The notes beneath the pieces are model-generated. The model was not told the DNA's origin, searched no databases, and was given only the letters and a program-made list of their open reading frames with translations. A stretch of 64,000 nt of DNA from NCBI RefSeq assembly GCF_051622035.1, contig NC_135360.1, positions 1,856,001-1,920,000 on the forward strand, read 5' to 3'. Shown here in pieces: positions 41,042 through 53,110 of this stretch; the first letter of the stretch is position 1, and each line of letters opens with the position of its first letter. Source of the DNA: Arctopsyche grandis. Its lineage: Eukaryota; Arthropoda; Insecta; Trichoptera; Hydropsychidae. The position numbers and the translations under genes are program-made.

Positions 41042-42175
41042 TGTTGCGTGCTGAAAATGTTTCAACTAACTTCAAATCGGTTCGGTGATCATTGCCCAAG
41101 AACTCGCCCAAAAGTCACTAAAATCTCTATAACGGAACATCTGGCAGCCGAAAAGTCCATAATTCTAACAATAACTATCATACTAATTAGAACTCGTGTG
41201 CTTTGTATGCAATAATAACCAAACCGTACCAGAAGTATTTCAGTATATTTTTGTAAAAATTATATGCGATTCCTTTCACGTTTTGACACACGTTGTTATA
41301 TTCTCGTCTCATATTATTATTCAACGATTGAACTAATTTATTATTCTGCAGCTTTGTCTTGTATGAATCTCGTCATCGTCATCGTCATCGAAACATTCGA
41401 AAATATTCCACAACAACAAACCACATTCCTTGCAGAACTCACCACACGTGCACTTCTTGGAATCAATCGCCAGTTCCTTCGAGAATGATCCACCCTTCAC
41501 ACTCGAGCGGAACGAAACCCAGACGACGCACACCTGCAGTCATTATATTAAACTCAAGCGGAACGCCCCTACCAGTCGAGTGGAACCAAAACGGTCGAAA
41601 CACGCCGCCACCATTAAACTACATCGAGCGGAACGGCGCCAATCATTCCAGAAAATTCTACCCCTCGACAAAAGCAAATTCCTCGCTTACGCATCAACAA
41701 ACCACCACCATCGGTCAGGTGATTCCAGAAACACTATAAAAGGAGGTACAACCCAAACAACGCCAGTCGACCCACAACAGCAAGCGTCGACACACAGCAC
41801 CAGACCAGTCGACCCACAGCAGTAAGCGTCGACACACAACAGCAGACCAGTCGACATACAGCTCCTGACCAGCCACCACTACACTACGCGGACTTGGAAG
41901 ATCAACCAGCCGGACGAGCCAGCAACACACTGCCGTATCCAGAGACCTTCCGAACATAGCCGAACAACGAGCCAGCAACACACTGCCGCATCCAGAGACC
42001 TTCTGAACATAGCTGAATGCCGAGCCAGCGACACTCTACCATATCCAGAGACCGCTGAACGACATACTTTTGCCAACAATTAATCATACTTGTGTATACG
42101 TGTTACTACCAAATAAATACCATATTCAACATAGCTGTATTTAATACCGAACACAGACGAACCTGTCTATAATAC
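41042..42175 (+). mobile_element. Probable LTR of an LTR retrotransposon, with tandem-repeat leader
   Basis: A block starting tgttgcgtgctg contains a TATA box (TATAAAAG, 41735-41742) with an initiator-like CCAGTCG 25-30 bp downstream, then AATAAA at about 42113 and an ending ctataataca. That is followed by tggcggactgg, which resembles a tRNA primer-binding site after a TG...CA LTR. Two tandem repeats lie in the transcribed part: about 42 bp x 2.4 (41760-41865) and about 55 bp x 3 (41910-42060). No gag or pol is found downstream (42176-42675 is noncoding). About 80 bp at 41085-41160 recur at 49575-49670. Confidence 0.5.
41735..41742 (+). promoter_or_regulatory. TATA box of the LTR-like block
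   Basis: TATAAAAG in otherwise GC-richer sequence, with CAGTCG about 28 bp downstream, fits a core promoter. Confidence 0.6.
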
Positions 42176-42675
42176 ATGGCGGACTGGTGGTGAAGAAGAC
42201 CTTCACAACTAGACTAGTCCCCATAGTCTCTATTATACATTCATATACTATTATATTATATAATTATGTAGTGGCTCTACGACATAGTTAAGTTTCGGTC
42301 ACCATCCTGTGAGTTGGACCGACTCGGCCATATTGGTTTGCTACTGTTGCACTTCCTTCCCGCCCGTCAAATTATACAGTCGCGTTTATAACATACCATC
42401 ATTTCATTTCTTACGCTCTCATAATTCTTTTTCTTTTTGCGGATCTCAACTATTTCGAAATTTCGATCCTTTTTTGCAACGGTTGAGGAATGTTATATTA
42501 TAATATGTACATATATCCCCTGCACAGAAGAAGAAAAACAACAGTTGATAAAATATTTACTGCATTATTGGTTACAGTTGTTTACATATGTGTAACATCA
42601 AAGCATGTTTGTGGTTTTGGTGTCACATCCTTTTGCAAAAACAAGATAATAATCTCGTTCAACTAAGAATAAACA

Positions 42676-43054
42676 TGTTACGTACGCCGTGGATTGAGCG
42701 GATTAGACCAACGGATATCTGTTATCGGATTAACTAGGTGCATGCACTTACTTCCAAAGATTACATCTGGACTCTAAGTGCATTTAGGCTAAACAATGAC
42801 CGTTATTAGTTATTTCTCAGAATCGGTACGGGGAGACCCAATGTCGTGGAAATACATATCCGAATACGTGACTATACAACAGGTAAACAGATTAGGCGTC
42901 CTGAGAGATCTACCCTTTATAAGGCGGTACGTAGGCGATATCATGTCATTCTGGACTGAGCACTGTCAGTACGTATATCTCCTGAATCATCAATAAATGC
43001 TGTGAAACGACTGTTGGCCTTTTACTTGGATCCTCCACCCACCCCTACGCAACA
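42676..43054 (+). mobile_element. Solo LTR, sense orientation
   Basis: 379 bp, TGTTACG...CTACGCAACA. In this direction TATAAGG (42918-42924) precedes AATAAA (42992-42997) by about 70 bp, the U3-R-U5 order of an LTR. The inverted copy is at 22329-22719 and a fragment at 15780. No internal region is attached. Confidence 0.75.
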
Positions 43055-43173
43055 ATAATAACATGCAGGACTAAAATGAAAAACAAATCTACATATACAT
43101 ATATTAGGTCGTCCCGGAATTAATGTCGTTTTTCATAGTAAAATTCAAACTTAATTTTGTTAATTATTTATAA

Positions 43174-44672
43174 CTAGCTGTATTACCCGGCTTCGCTCAG
43201 TGTTTATAATATAAACCGCTTAAACATGACTAAGCTAATTTAAATTAAAAAAAAAAAAAAAAATTTAAAATTTTAAAAAAAAATTTAAAAAAAAAAAAAA
43301 AAAATCAAATTTTTTTTTTGCCTTCTATGGCTTCGCCCTCGGCACCCCCCTGAGCCTTTGCCTTCTAGGGCTTCGCCCCTCCACGCCCCATGAGCAATTG
43401 CCGTTTAGGGCTTCGCCCCCATGATCAGTTGCCTTTTAGGGCTTCGCCCCTCCGCGCCCCCATGATTCAAAGCCGTCTAGGGCTTCGCCCCCCATAGTTA
43501 ATGCCTTTTAGGGCTTCGCCCCCCGCGCCCCCAAGATTAATTGCCGTTTAGGGCTTCGCCCCCCTTAACTAATGCCTTTTGGGGCTTCGCCCCTCCGCAC
43601 CCTCATGATTAAATGCCGTCTAGGGCTTCGCCCCCATGATCAGTTGCCGTTTAGGGCTTCGCCTCATAAGGCTGCGCCCCATGGGGCTTCGCCCCATGAG
43701 GCTGCGCCCCCTTCGGGGCCCCATGGGGCTGCGCCCCCTTGCGCCCCCTTCGGGGCCCCATGCGGCTAAGCTCCATAAGGCGGCGCCCCATAAGGCGGCG
43801 CCCCATAAGGCAGCACCCCATAAGGCGGCGCCCCATATGGCGGCGCCCCATAAGGCTGCGCCCCATAAGACAGCGCCCCATAAGGCTGCGCCCCATAAGG
43901 CGGCGCCCCATAAGGCAGCGCCCCATAAGGCGGCGCCCCATGAGGCTGCGCCCCCCTGCGCCCCCTTCGGGGCCCCATGGGGCTGCGCCCCATGAGGCTG
44001 CGCCCCCTTTGGGGCCCAATGAGGCTGCACCCCCTTCGGGGCCCCATGAGGCTGCGCCCCCTTTGGGGCCCCATGGGGCTGCGCCCCATGAGGCTGCGCC
44101 CCCTTCGGGGCCGCATGCGGCTAAGCTCCATAAGGCGGCGCCCCATAAGACTGCGCCCCATAAGACTGCGCCCCATAAGACAGCGCCCCATAAGGCTACG
44201 CCCCATGAGGCTGCGCCCCCTTTGGGGCCCCATGGGGCTGCGCCCCCTTCGGGGCCCCATGTGGCTAAGCTCCATAAGGCGGCGCCCCATAAGGCGGCGC
44301 CCCATAAGGCGGCGCCCCATAAGGCTGCGCCCCATAAGACAGCGCCCCATAAGGCTGCGCCCCATAAGGTTGCGCCCCATAAGGCTGCGGCCGATAAGGC
44401 TGTGCCCCATAAAGCTGCGCCCCCTTTTGAGCCCCATGGGGCTGCGCCCCATGAGGCTGCGCCCTCCGGGCCCCCTTCGGGGCCCCACGGGGCTGCGCCC
44501 CTTGTGGCGCCCCTGGCGGGGCCCCATGAAGCTACTTGAAAAAAACAAATCGGCGCCCATGGATCGAAAAAAAAAAAATCGAATCACGTGTTCGATGACG
44601 TCACCGATCTACGGACGACGACGACGACGACCAAGGATACATACAAAGTCTCTTTCCAAATTATAGATTAGA
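43174..44672 (-). mobile_element. Helitron-like element H1, copy 2, with GC-rich hairpin arrays
   Basis: Same ends as copy 1: minus-strand start TCTAATCTATAATTTGG (44672) and end CCGGGTAATACAGCTAG (43174), inserted between A and T inside the mariner. The edges next to the ends are nearly identical to copy 1 (gatgacgtcaccgatctacg near 44595, ttataatataaaccgctt near 43205), but the interior arrays differ in size and unit. Confidence 0.8.
43320..44535. repeat. GC-rich tandem arrays inside H1 copy 2
   Basis: 43320-43660 repeats the 'tagggcttcgccccc' unit found in copy 1. 43771-43955, 44130-44210 and 44275-44420 are runs of a 15-bp unit ccccataaggcggcg with variants. Between them are 'ccccttcggggccccatgg' blocks. 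All frames are open by composition; no protein is implied. Confidence 0.9.
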
Positions 44673-44747
44673 TTCATCAAGATATATATCATCAAGAGTC
44701 AAAATTGGATTTCCTTCGATATCAGCCTTTAAAGATGCTTAATCCTC

Positions 44748-44940
44748 TTAAATGCACCGTCCACTTCGAGGCTCGTTATCCAAGCTGAGATTGCCCGATT
44801 GAAATTTGTTAAACCAACGTTGGCACTTCCTTACACCCAGTATATAAGCCTCTACGGCATTTTTTTTCGTGTGAAACAACAATAACATACTGCTCCTTAA
44901 ATGAGCTTCTGATGGATACGTCTTTATCATTTTTTGTGGA
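44748..44940 (-). pseudogene. Mariner transposase N-terminal fragment
   Basis: The minus-strand frame reads AVEAYILGVRKCQRWFNKF, then QSGNLSLDNEPRSGRC. This is the end of the paired-like HTH DNA-binding region of mariner transposases (family pattern C-x-R-W-F-x-K-F...DEPRSGRP). The catalytic D,D,D domain is absent. The frame stops soon after, and the Helitron-like insert begins 75 bp further on. Confidence 0.75.
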
Positions 44941-45102
44941 TGGGGTACAAAAGAATATTTTTGTTCAAAAGGAACGCAAGGAATCCAGAAGTAGAAAAAA
45001 ACACAAGACACGTCTTCACTGGTCAACGAACCGAAAGAGACCGAGTCAAAATTGCATATTACAAAAACGACATACATACATACAAATTCTGGGAATACCT
45101 AA

Positions 45103-45598
45103 TATATAAAAATCAATGTTTGTCTGTCTGTCTCGAATAGGCTCCCAAACCACTGAATCGATTACGATGGAACTTTCAGGATTTGTTGAATGCATGTCCG
45201 GGCAGATTACTGTGAAAAAAAAATCTGGAAAAAACTTCTTAATAATAATATTCGTAATTACGATTTTATCGACGCGAAAGTATGAAGCGCCAGTGTGTAG
45301 TTAAGGAAATGTGTACGTTGATGCCAACCCTTGCGATGAAACTTACATGAGTTACTTACTGTAAAAAAAAAATCGGCCAAAAACGGGAACAGAAACGGGA
45401 AAAACGGGAATGATTGGAACGCAATAATTTCAAACAAATAATTGAATAATTTCAAATGTGTTCGCTGCCTGCGTTTTTCCGACAAATGGGAACGAGAATG
45501 AGAACGGGAATGGGAACGGGAACGGGAACGAGAACGAGAACGGGAACGGGAATTGCATGCGTTATTATGGCTTTGCAACGCATGCCGGGTTCAGCTAG
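45103..45598 (+). mobile_element. Helitron-like element H2 with (GGGAAC)n
   Basis: The 3' end carries a perfect 9-bp stem GCATGCGTT/AACGCATGC (45555-45563 with 45577-45585), followed by cgggttcagCTAG (ending 45598) and host T. The interior contains a gagaac/gggaac hexamer run (45487-45552). A related copy ends at 52234. The 5' edge abuts the mariner TA site. Confidence 0.65.
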
Positions 45599-45679
45599 TG
45601 TGTTATATTTCCAAGTTTACAACATAAGACAGAGAAACTTTTATATCATGTATGATGCTTCTGATCACTACTTGGTACT

Positions 45680-46150
45680 AATAAATATATTTTTTATTTT
45701 TATTTTTATTACAATCAATGTACACTCGTCATTACAGATCGCTCCAATGCGACGAGTGTACGTATACAGTACGTTCAATAAACATCGAAATACAGAAATA
45801 ATAATCATAAAGACATCTATGGATTATTTTTAGATTTTGTGCCCAATTATTATTACAATTTTTATACACACAATAAACACGAAATTATAGAGACATCTAT
45901 AGATTTTTCAGATTTCTGTGCATAATTTCTTCAAATTATACACACAGATTTTTGTGACAACAGGAAATGATCTATTACCAATTTTCAGGAATCGTTTGAA
46001 CAATGATCAGATAAAATTGGTAAACTCTTATAGAGAAACGATCGATTTTGAGTCACAAAACCCCCAAATCTAACCAGCAGTTTGACGAGTTGAACCATCG
46101 ATCGCAGTGGTGCTAAATATATACGCTACCATTAAGCCAAACTGCTGGCC
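45680..46150 (-). mobile_element. tRNA-derived SINE, copy 1
   Basis: On the minus strand the head reads ggccagcagtttggcttaatgg with an A box, and a degenerate B box follows. The body contains gtgactcaaaatcgatcg and ends in a TTTTTA-rich tail at the low-coordinate side. Closest relative: 48478-48977. Confidence 0.7.
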
Positions 46151-46373
46151 AAAATATGTATACATTATCTTAGTATGTAATTATCTTAGTACTAATAAAT
46201 ATATAATTTTTATGTTCGATCAAAGGAAACCAAATTGATACAATTTACAAATAAAATAAATAGTCTAAGTCTAAATTACTAAAATAAAACAACTCTTATG
46301 TTAATAGAATAAGATATGTGTATTCGCTTATCTTTCAATTCACATATATAGTACATGTGTAGTTCATGTCTAG

Positions 46374-46381
46374 TATAAAAG
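46374..46381 (+). promoter_or_regulatory. TATA box of Kelch gene K4
   Basis: TATAAAAG, with an initiator-like acagca/tcattg 28-36 bp downstream and the K4 start codon 143 bp further on. The 5' UTR between them shows no clear intron; a site aligning with K3's first donor reads GA instead of GT. Confidence 0.65.
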
Positions 46382-46523
46382 CCAAAGGATGTTTGCTGGA
46401 GACAGCATTCATTGCAAGGGATTCTGTCCAATCGGAAAGTCCCACTAACTACATAAACTAAACATCTATATTTCTACAGAATATTTAACTTTTTAGGAAA
46501 AAAATCTAACAGCTTGGAACAAT

Positions 46524-49500
46524 ATGTACGATATTGAAGCGAAGCCGGATTTTGAAAAAGAACGACTTGAAAAACTGCACTCTGCCGCAAAACAACACAA
46601 ATACATCGATGTTGAATTTTCTGTTCGCAACCGCAGGTTCGTACATATATTACATCTTCAAATTTTAATTAAAATGTCAATTTTAACTATCAATCTTCAC
46701 AACGTTTGCAGCATCTTTGCTCACATGGTCGTCCTGGCGGCTTGCAATGAAATCTTCATCAACGAAAGTGTGGAAAATTTAAATGCAATCTTTGCTGGTT
46801 ATGACGACGCTATCATTGATGCCATTTTTAAATTTTGTTATACTGGGATTATATGTAAGTGCGAGCTCTAAACCTCGTGGAAATACATATATAATGCAAC
46901 ATTCATTTTAATTTGATTTCAGATATTGATGAGGATCTCTACGAAAAATTCAAAGAGCTGGCCACCCAGTTGCAGATTACGAATCTGTACTACAAAACGA
47001 TCAATCTAAACAACTGCTTGGAAGCTCTCACACTCTCGAATGACCCAACATCCATAGAAAAGGCAATGGATTTGACACTTGAAAACTTTGATACTGTGAG
47101 TATATGTATAGGTATATGTCACAGTGAAATTATAACAGCAGTGAAAATATATTTTCATCAACATTTCAATGAAATAATAACCAGTTACATTTTCAGGGTT
47201 GGCTTTATTCATTTAAGATTAGGTTGTTAGGGTTGGTATTATTTAAGGGTTAGGTTTGGTTTAGGTTAAGTTAGAATTGGCCCTATTCATTTAAGATTGG
47301 GTTGTTAGGGCTAAAATTTATAGAGTGAGTGTCTTTATGACGTTTGATCACTAGGTGAATTTTTTGCTGAATTCTTTCTGTTTCAGTTGCATAAAACTCA
47401 AAATTTCCTCCGGTTGCCAGTTAACATTTTGGTCGACATTATTAAATCGGACATTTTAAACGTTTCTTCGGAAACATTTGTGCTAAATTCTGTGAAACTG
47501 TGGGTAGAAGAAGACCAAAATAAACGAAAGCCTAAATTGGAAGAGCTGTTGAGTTTTGTGAAGCTGCCAGCGCTCACGATGGAGGTACATAATTCGAGTG
47601 TTCATGCAAAATAGATTTGATGATTGTTTTTTTTATTTTTTTTTCAGATTAATTTCACTGAAATTCAGTCAGGCTATTATTCATCGTCAGAGTACATCAA
47701 AAAGGTTAACGAGGCGATCGAATGTATTTTGAAAAATCAAACAAGTACTAATCAGCGTTGGAGGAGAGAAAAAATCGCACTCGTTGGTTCTTACGATGCT
47801 AGAGTACGTTATATATAATTAGCACATTATTATGTATATAAGTATATGTAATATATTTGATTGGACGATACACATGTATGTATGTGCATATGTAATTCAA
47901 ATTGTTTAATCACACATTTCGTCTATAGGATCTTAGCACCTTTGATGTTTTTGACTCCAAATATAAAAGATGGACCCCAAGTAGGGATTTTGACTTCAAA
48001 AGATATGGCTTCGTATCAGTTTTGGTCGACGATTGGATATTGATCATCGGTGGCATCGATTCTTCAGACGTAACGTTTCAAATGGGGTGTGATTGCACGT
48101 GAGTATTTCGTGTAATTTCAATAATAATTTAAATTCACCAATTTTCAGTCTAGAGAAACAACAACCACGGTAGAGTATATTGATTTGAAAGACAATCGGA
48201 AACACGCATTGGAGCCGTTGAATCTAGCTCATATAAGCTTCACAGCGGTGGCAATTCGTGGTGATGTATCCACTGATGTATACGTCATTGGGGGTACCGC
48301 AGAGACCTACTCATTGACTAAAGTTGAAAGGTGATTATTATATATTGTAAAGGTCGTGTCATTTACGAAGGGTCATCCGTTACCCTCGAGAAAGGTGCGC
48401 AAAAGCAACGGTCAGTAGAGTTCGTTAAGCGAGTGAAGAAAATTGAGTGTGCGTCCTCGAGTGTACATATTGTTTTTTTATTTTTTTTTATTGTTACAAA
48501 TCAATATACACTCGTCATTACAGATTTGCTCCAATGCGACGGGTGTACGTTAATGAAATACAGAATACATAAACAATCAGAAATCAGAAATACAGTAATA
48601 CATATACAATCAGAATATATAGCATATAACAATTAATCAGAAATAATAATCATAGAGACATCTATGGATTATTTTTAGATTTTTTTTGTCTACAATTTTT
48701 ATACATATAATAAATACGAAATTATAGAGATGTCTATAGAGATATCTATAGATTTCAGATTACTGTGTATAATTATTACAAATTATACACAGGCAGATTT
48801 TGTGACAACAGGATTAGATCTAATAGCAATTTTCAGGAACCGTTTCAAACTCGGATAGAGAAACGATCGATTTGTAGTCACAAAACCCCCAAATCTAACC
48901 AGCAGATGGTGAGGACTCGAACCTTTGACCTCAGTGGTGCTAAATATATACGCTACCACTAAGCCAAACTGCTGGCTTATGTGTATATCATTAGTCTGGC
49001 TCCGGCTGCTGAGGTGAATCCACGTATTTTTTGCTCCTTGTTAGAGGTGTGGCTTGATAGTTACAGTGTGGTTACGAAGTTCCCGAGTTTTTCTCGAAAC
49101 TTCGACAGTTATTTTATTTTTATTTTTATTTTTACATACATATATACAAATATACCAGGAAGGACTAACAGGTAAACTCCAATGCGCCTTTCTGGTCAAT
49201 TACAAACAATGCAGCATTTTTATTACACAAGTCGCTGAAAACTTGAAATTAACGAGACGACATCTATGAATTTGAACATAATTTTTTATTGTACATTAAT
49301 CAAAGTGTATATAATCAAATAGTGGCGACATAGTAGGTAGGAAGGTTTTTAGCCAATTTAATCAGGAACCGTTTCAACAATGACATCAGAAAAATTAGCA
49401 AAATCTGATAGGAAACGATCGACCTGGAGTAACAAATATACAAGTCTGACCAGCAGCATTACAGAAAATACACAGAACAAATTATTTTCAATCGAGTTTG

Positions 49501-50860
49501 ATCGGGATCGAACCCGGCGTTCTCTCGGCGCTAAGCAAAAGCCCTACCACCGAGCCATACTGCTGGCTTATTGGTTCGGTGATTACTGGTCACAAAGTCA
49601 CTAAAATACTTCGGAACATCTGGCAGCCGAAACGTCCATCATACTAACGAGAACTTGAGTGCCAAATATTAGATTTTATTAGTAATATTTAGATTTTAAT
49701 GGCAAAAATTGTCTTTGTGACCACCGCAATGTGACTAATAATCCAATTACTGGCTTATTATATGAAATGGTTAGATGATAGATAATGCATCGTATCGCAA
49801 TAATATTTTTGACCCAGCGTCGACTTCAAATTCCAAAAAAGATATTATGAAGCTTTGAAAGATATTTAATTTTTTGGATTTTTATTTGCATTTTGTAATC
49901 TAGAAAATAAAATAAAAAATACTTTTGTTTCATTTTTGAGAAAAACTTTAAATAATTAATATATATTTGCGTAACGCATACCTTACAGTCAGCCGGTAGT
50001 TACCAACACTGTCTCAATTTTCTTCATTCGCTGAACAAATTCTACACGATGCTAGTAGCTTGCGCATCTATTCCGTGGAGTAGGAGTGGGCCTTCGTTAA
50101 AGAAATGATTATTGTATGTCTCCATTTAATTTTATTCAAGTTGAATTTGTTTCGAATAGGTGGAACAGTAAAATAAAGAACTGGGTAAACGTAGCTCCAT
50201 TGAAGCGAGGCGTTTATAACCACAGTGCATCTGTCATCGAAGACAAAATATACGTGACAGGTGGGAGAATAGCTATAAATGGAATAGAAAAGGCTATCAA
50301 CAGAGTTCAAATGTACTCGGCGAGTACCGATACCTGGTCTCATCGAAATCGAATGTCTAAGAAACGATGCGATCATTCGGTAATTATCCATTTTGGATAT
50401 CATTAGGTATCATCGTGATCACCGTTGATTTGACAGAATTTTAATTGAATTTCTTTTAGAGCGCTACACTCAATGGGATACTGTATGTTGCCGGTGGTCT
50501 GATTATTGAATCTGTGTCTTATTTATCTTTTCTTGACAGTGTGGAATCTTACAATCCCAAAGCGAACGTGTGGACACGTTTTTCCAGCCTACCAACTCCT
50601 CGAGCTGACTTCAGTCTTTGTAGTTTCCAAAATAAATTGCTTTGCATAGGTGAGCTATTTATAATGAACAACATTACCCAACTACGATAATTTGGAATCA
50701 TTCATTTTTAGGTGGTCACAATGGAAATTTTTTGAAATTAGATGAAGTTTTGGAGTACGACGTGAGAAATAACAATTGGAAACCCACAAGCAGTCTTAGC
50801 GCTCGGAAATCTGGAGCACCTTTATCTGCGTTTGTCATTCCGTATAATTCTGCCGTTTGA
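46524..50860 (+). CDS. BTB-BACK-Kelch (KLHL-type) protein K4
   Basis: Ten exons: 46524-46636, 46712-46854, 46923-47095, 47387-47584, 47648-47803, 47929-48069, 48149-48330, 50160-50379, 50460-50649 and 50712-50860. They total 1665 nt, all in phase, giving 554 aa, with every intron GT-AG. The BTB part includes HMVVLAACNEIF and AIFKFCYTGI; BACK has FLRLPVNILVDII and LNSVKLWVEED. Kelch blades carry LIIGGI, YVIGGT, YVTGGR, YVAGGL and LCIGGH; the first blade has VGS instead of VGG. Exon phases equal those of K3 and the BTB/BACK split falls at codon 143 in both, so they are paralogues, but K4 is divergent and on the other strand. Intron 7 (1.8 kb) contains two antisense SINEs. Probable Cul3 substrate adaptor; target unknown. 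Confidence 0.92.
48478..48977 (-). mobile_element. tRNA-derived SINE, copy 2 (in K4 intron 7)
   Basis: Minus-strand head: TGGCTTAGTGGTAGCG (A box) and GGTTCGAGTCC (B box, 48913-48923), both near perfect for RNA polymerase III. The body has cagcagatggtgag and a T-rich tail on the plus strand. It is antisense to K4. Confidence 0.85.
49104..49570 (-). mobile_element. tRNA-derived SINE, copy 3 (in K4 intron 7)
   Basis: Minus-strand head TATGGCTCGGTGGTAGG with B box GGTTCGATCCC (49504-49514). The 3' region includes accaggaaggactaacagg (plus strand) and a tttta-repeat tail. Downstream, 49575-49670 repeats part of 41085-41160. Confidence 0.85.
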
Positions 50861-51325
50861 TCTACATATGTATGTACATATATATTCCTTTTGAGTGATA
50901 GATGTCACTGAATCAAATTCAAATTAATCATAGATGAGTTATTATGATATTTACGAATGTATAATTAGAGTTTGTAATGATTTAAAAAATATATATTTTT
51001 CTTTTTTTTATTTATTATTTATTTTTCAAAATTATAACGGCTCAATTGAAACAATATGAATTATAGAATTATACACGAAGTGTTAAATAAAATAAAATAA
51101 GCAACTCTTCCAAGAATTAAAAGAAAAATAAACACTTGAAATAATTTTCTCATCCAAATCAAATGCTAGCTAGAAAAGCTAAGGACAGACTTTACATATA
51201 AGATACAAATCTTTGGGCTTTGTTTTTATCGATGCTTTTTCCTTCCAAAGAAATATGTTGTCACCAAATTGAACTTCAACATTGCATACTATACGTACCT
51301 ATGTAAATACATACATATACATATA

Positions 51326-51652
51326 CAAACAGGAAGGGATGATAGGTTAACCCCAAAGCGTCTTCTTGGCCAATTACAAACAATGCAGCATTTTTATTTT
51401 ACAAGTTACTGAATTATGAGACACTGAAAACTCGCAAATTAATGAGACATCTATGAATTTTGTACATAAATCATACTCAAATAATGGTGAAATAGTGGGT
51501 ATGATGGGTTTTTATCCAATTAGCAAACTCTATTAGGAAACGATCGACTTGGAGTCACAAATATCTATATAAATTATTTTCAATATATGTAGGTCAACTC
51601 ACGGGATCAAACCCAGAGACCTCTCGGCGCTAGGCAAAAGTCCAACTATGTA
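51326..51652 (-). mobile_element. tRNA-derived SINE, copy 4 (partial)
   Basis: Shares aggaagggatgataggtt, attacaaacaatgcagca and the B-box region gggatcaaaccc with copy 3. The tRNA head is cut off near 51650. 50870-51320 is AT-rich K4 3' flank with no gene. Confidence 0.7.
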
Positions 51653-51689
51653 TGTATATACATATGTAAGTATATTTGGTTGTGAACTT

Positions 51690-51859
51690 CGTAAACAAAC
51701 CAAAGTTTCTATGACGAAAATTCAATTGGTTGGATATTATATTTTTTTCGATTCAAATAAATTTAATAAAAAAACCAATGAATATTTACTATTAGATTCG
51801 CTATATTTACGCTGTTTATATTACAAATACTGAGCGAAGCCGGGTAAAACAACTACTAG
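51690..51859 (+). mobile_element. Helitron-like H1, 3'-end copy
   Basis: tttatattacaaatactgagc, then gaagccgggtaaaac, ending CTAG at 51856-51859 before T, as in the H1 3' end. The 5' end is unresolved. Confidence 0.55.
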
Positions 51860-51865
51860 TATATA

Positions 51866-52234
51866 ATAAAAATGAATGTCTGTCTTGCTCCTAAACCACT
51901 CAACCGATTACGGTGGAACTTTCAAGATTTGTTGTATGCATATCCGAAAAGCTTACTGTAAAAAGAAATCACCCAAAAACGGGAACGGAAACGGAAAAAA
52001 CGGGAATGAGTGATATTGCAACGCAATAATTTCAAATGGTTTCGCGTCGCGACCTATGTATGTTGTTAGGGTAAAATAAAAAAAAACAATTGAATAATTT
52101 CAAATGTGTTCGCTGCCTGTATTTTTTCGACAAATGGGAACGTGAACGAGAACGAGAACGAGAACGGGAACGGGAACGGGAACGGAAATTGCATGCGTTA
52201 TTGGGGCATTGCAATGCTTGCCGGGTTCAGCTAG
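51866..52234 (+). mobile_element. Helitron-like H2, copy 2
   Basis: Colinear with 45110-45598: aatgaatgtctgtc, cctaaaccactcaaccgatta, gaacgagaacggg hexamers (52138-52188) and ccgggttcagCTAG (end 52234). The terminal stem is imperfect (GCATGCGTT against AATGCTTGC). Confidence 0.65.
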
Positions 52235-52854
52235 TAAGTATATATAAAAAAGCATAGCTTTTATTTTTGGAAAGTATTTTTTCTTCCGGTAAATTATTTT
52301 AAGTCCCTAAAACGCAGCGACGAATTGTAATTAGACAGAAGAAAATAATTTATGTAAATAAATAATAAAAAAAATAGCTCAATACTTGACGATTTATCGC
52401 AAACAAATTTTTATGATTGCTCACCTTAAGAGTTACATATATATACAACTAAAAGTTGCATTTTTAAACAATTAACATAATTTGAATGAATCGTGGAGTT
52501 TCAATTAAAAAGAGAAGCAGTAGATATGTACATATGTGGGTGCACATATTACATGTACATACATGTATGTAATTGAGTGAATTCCAGCATATTTTGCAAC
52601 GCAAGCGAATTACAAATGATTTGGTTGGACACATATGTACATATTGTCGATCCTGAATTTTAACGAGAGCCCAAAACACAATCAGCATTCAGAGTCGGGA
52701 TCCAATCCTTTTTTTCACGATGCGATGCCAAAATACACTTCACTGATAACGGTATTAACGCACTTCAGACTGAATAAACATCCTCACCATTCGAGAGCCT
52801 CCATTCTCTCAATTAATATCTCTTCCGAAACATACATACATACATATTCTTTCG

Positions 52855-53110
52855 AATTTTTTTACATATTGTACACAAATCAAATTCAGATATTTGTGAC
52901 AGCGGGTAGGATGATTTTTGCCAATTCGATGGAGGAACCTTTTCAACAATGAAATCAGATAAATTGGCAAACTCTGATAAGAAACGATCGACTTGGAGTC
53001 AAAAAATATTCAAGTCTTACTAGCAGTATTAAATAATTAGCACGGGATCGAACCCGGTAACCTCTCGCTGCTAAACATAAACGCAACCATCGAGCCATAC
53101 TGCTGGCTAA
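52855..53110 (-). mobile_element. tRNA-derived SINE, copy 5 (tail lost)
   Basis: Minus-strand head gccagcagtatggctcgatgg and B box GGTTCGATCCC (plus strand gggatcgaacc near 53043). It is nearly identical to 60240-60483, including atttgtg...gggtaggatg. 52240-52850 holds no gene. Confidence 0.8.

Larger units (their letters stand above)
43104..45102 (-). mobile_element. Deleted mariner element interrupted by a Helitron
   Basis: The terminal inverted repeats are ttaggtcgtcccggaatta (from 43104) and, from 45102 on the minus strand, ttaggtattcccagaattt; both run on to atgtcgttttt. TA dinucleotides flank both ends (43102-43103, 45103-45104), as for Tc1/mariner insertion. Removing the Helitron-like insert (43174-44672) leaves only about 500 bp, so most of the transposase was deleted before or after insertion. 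Confidence 0.85.

Noticed and set aside
41359-41825. Overlapping 126- and 131-codon frames
   Set aside because: They lie in the LTR-like block upstream of and across its TATA box and tandem repeats; no recognisable domain.
43572-44666. Frames up to 273 codons over the second GC array
   Set aside because: Repetition of a 15-bp unit, divisible by three, keeps all frames open on both strands.
48895-48977. tRNA gene
   Set aside because: Good A and B boxes but the arms do not form a full cloverleaf, and it is the head of a SINE repeated seven times.
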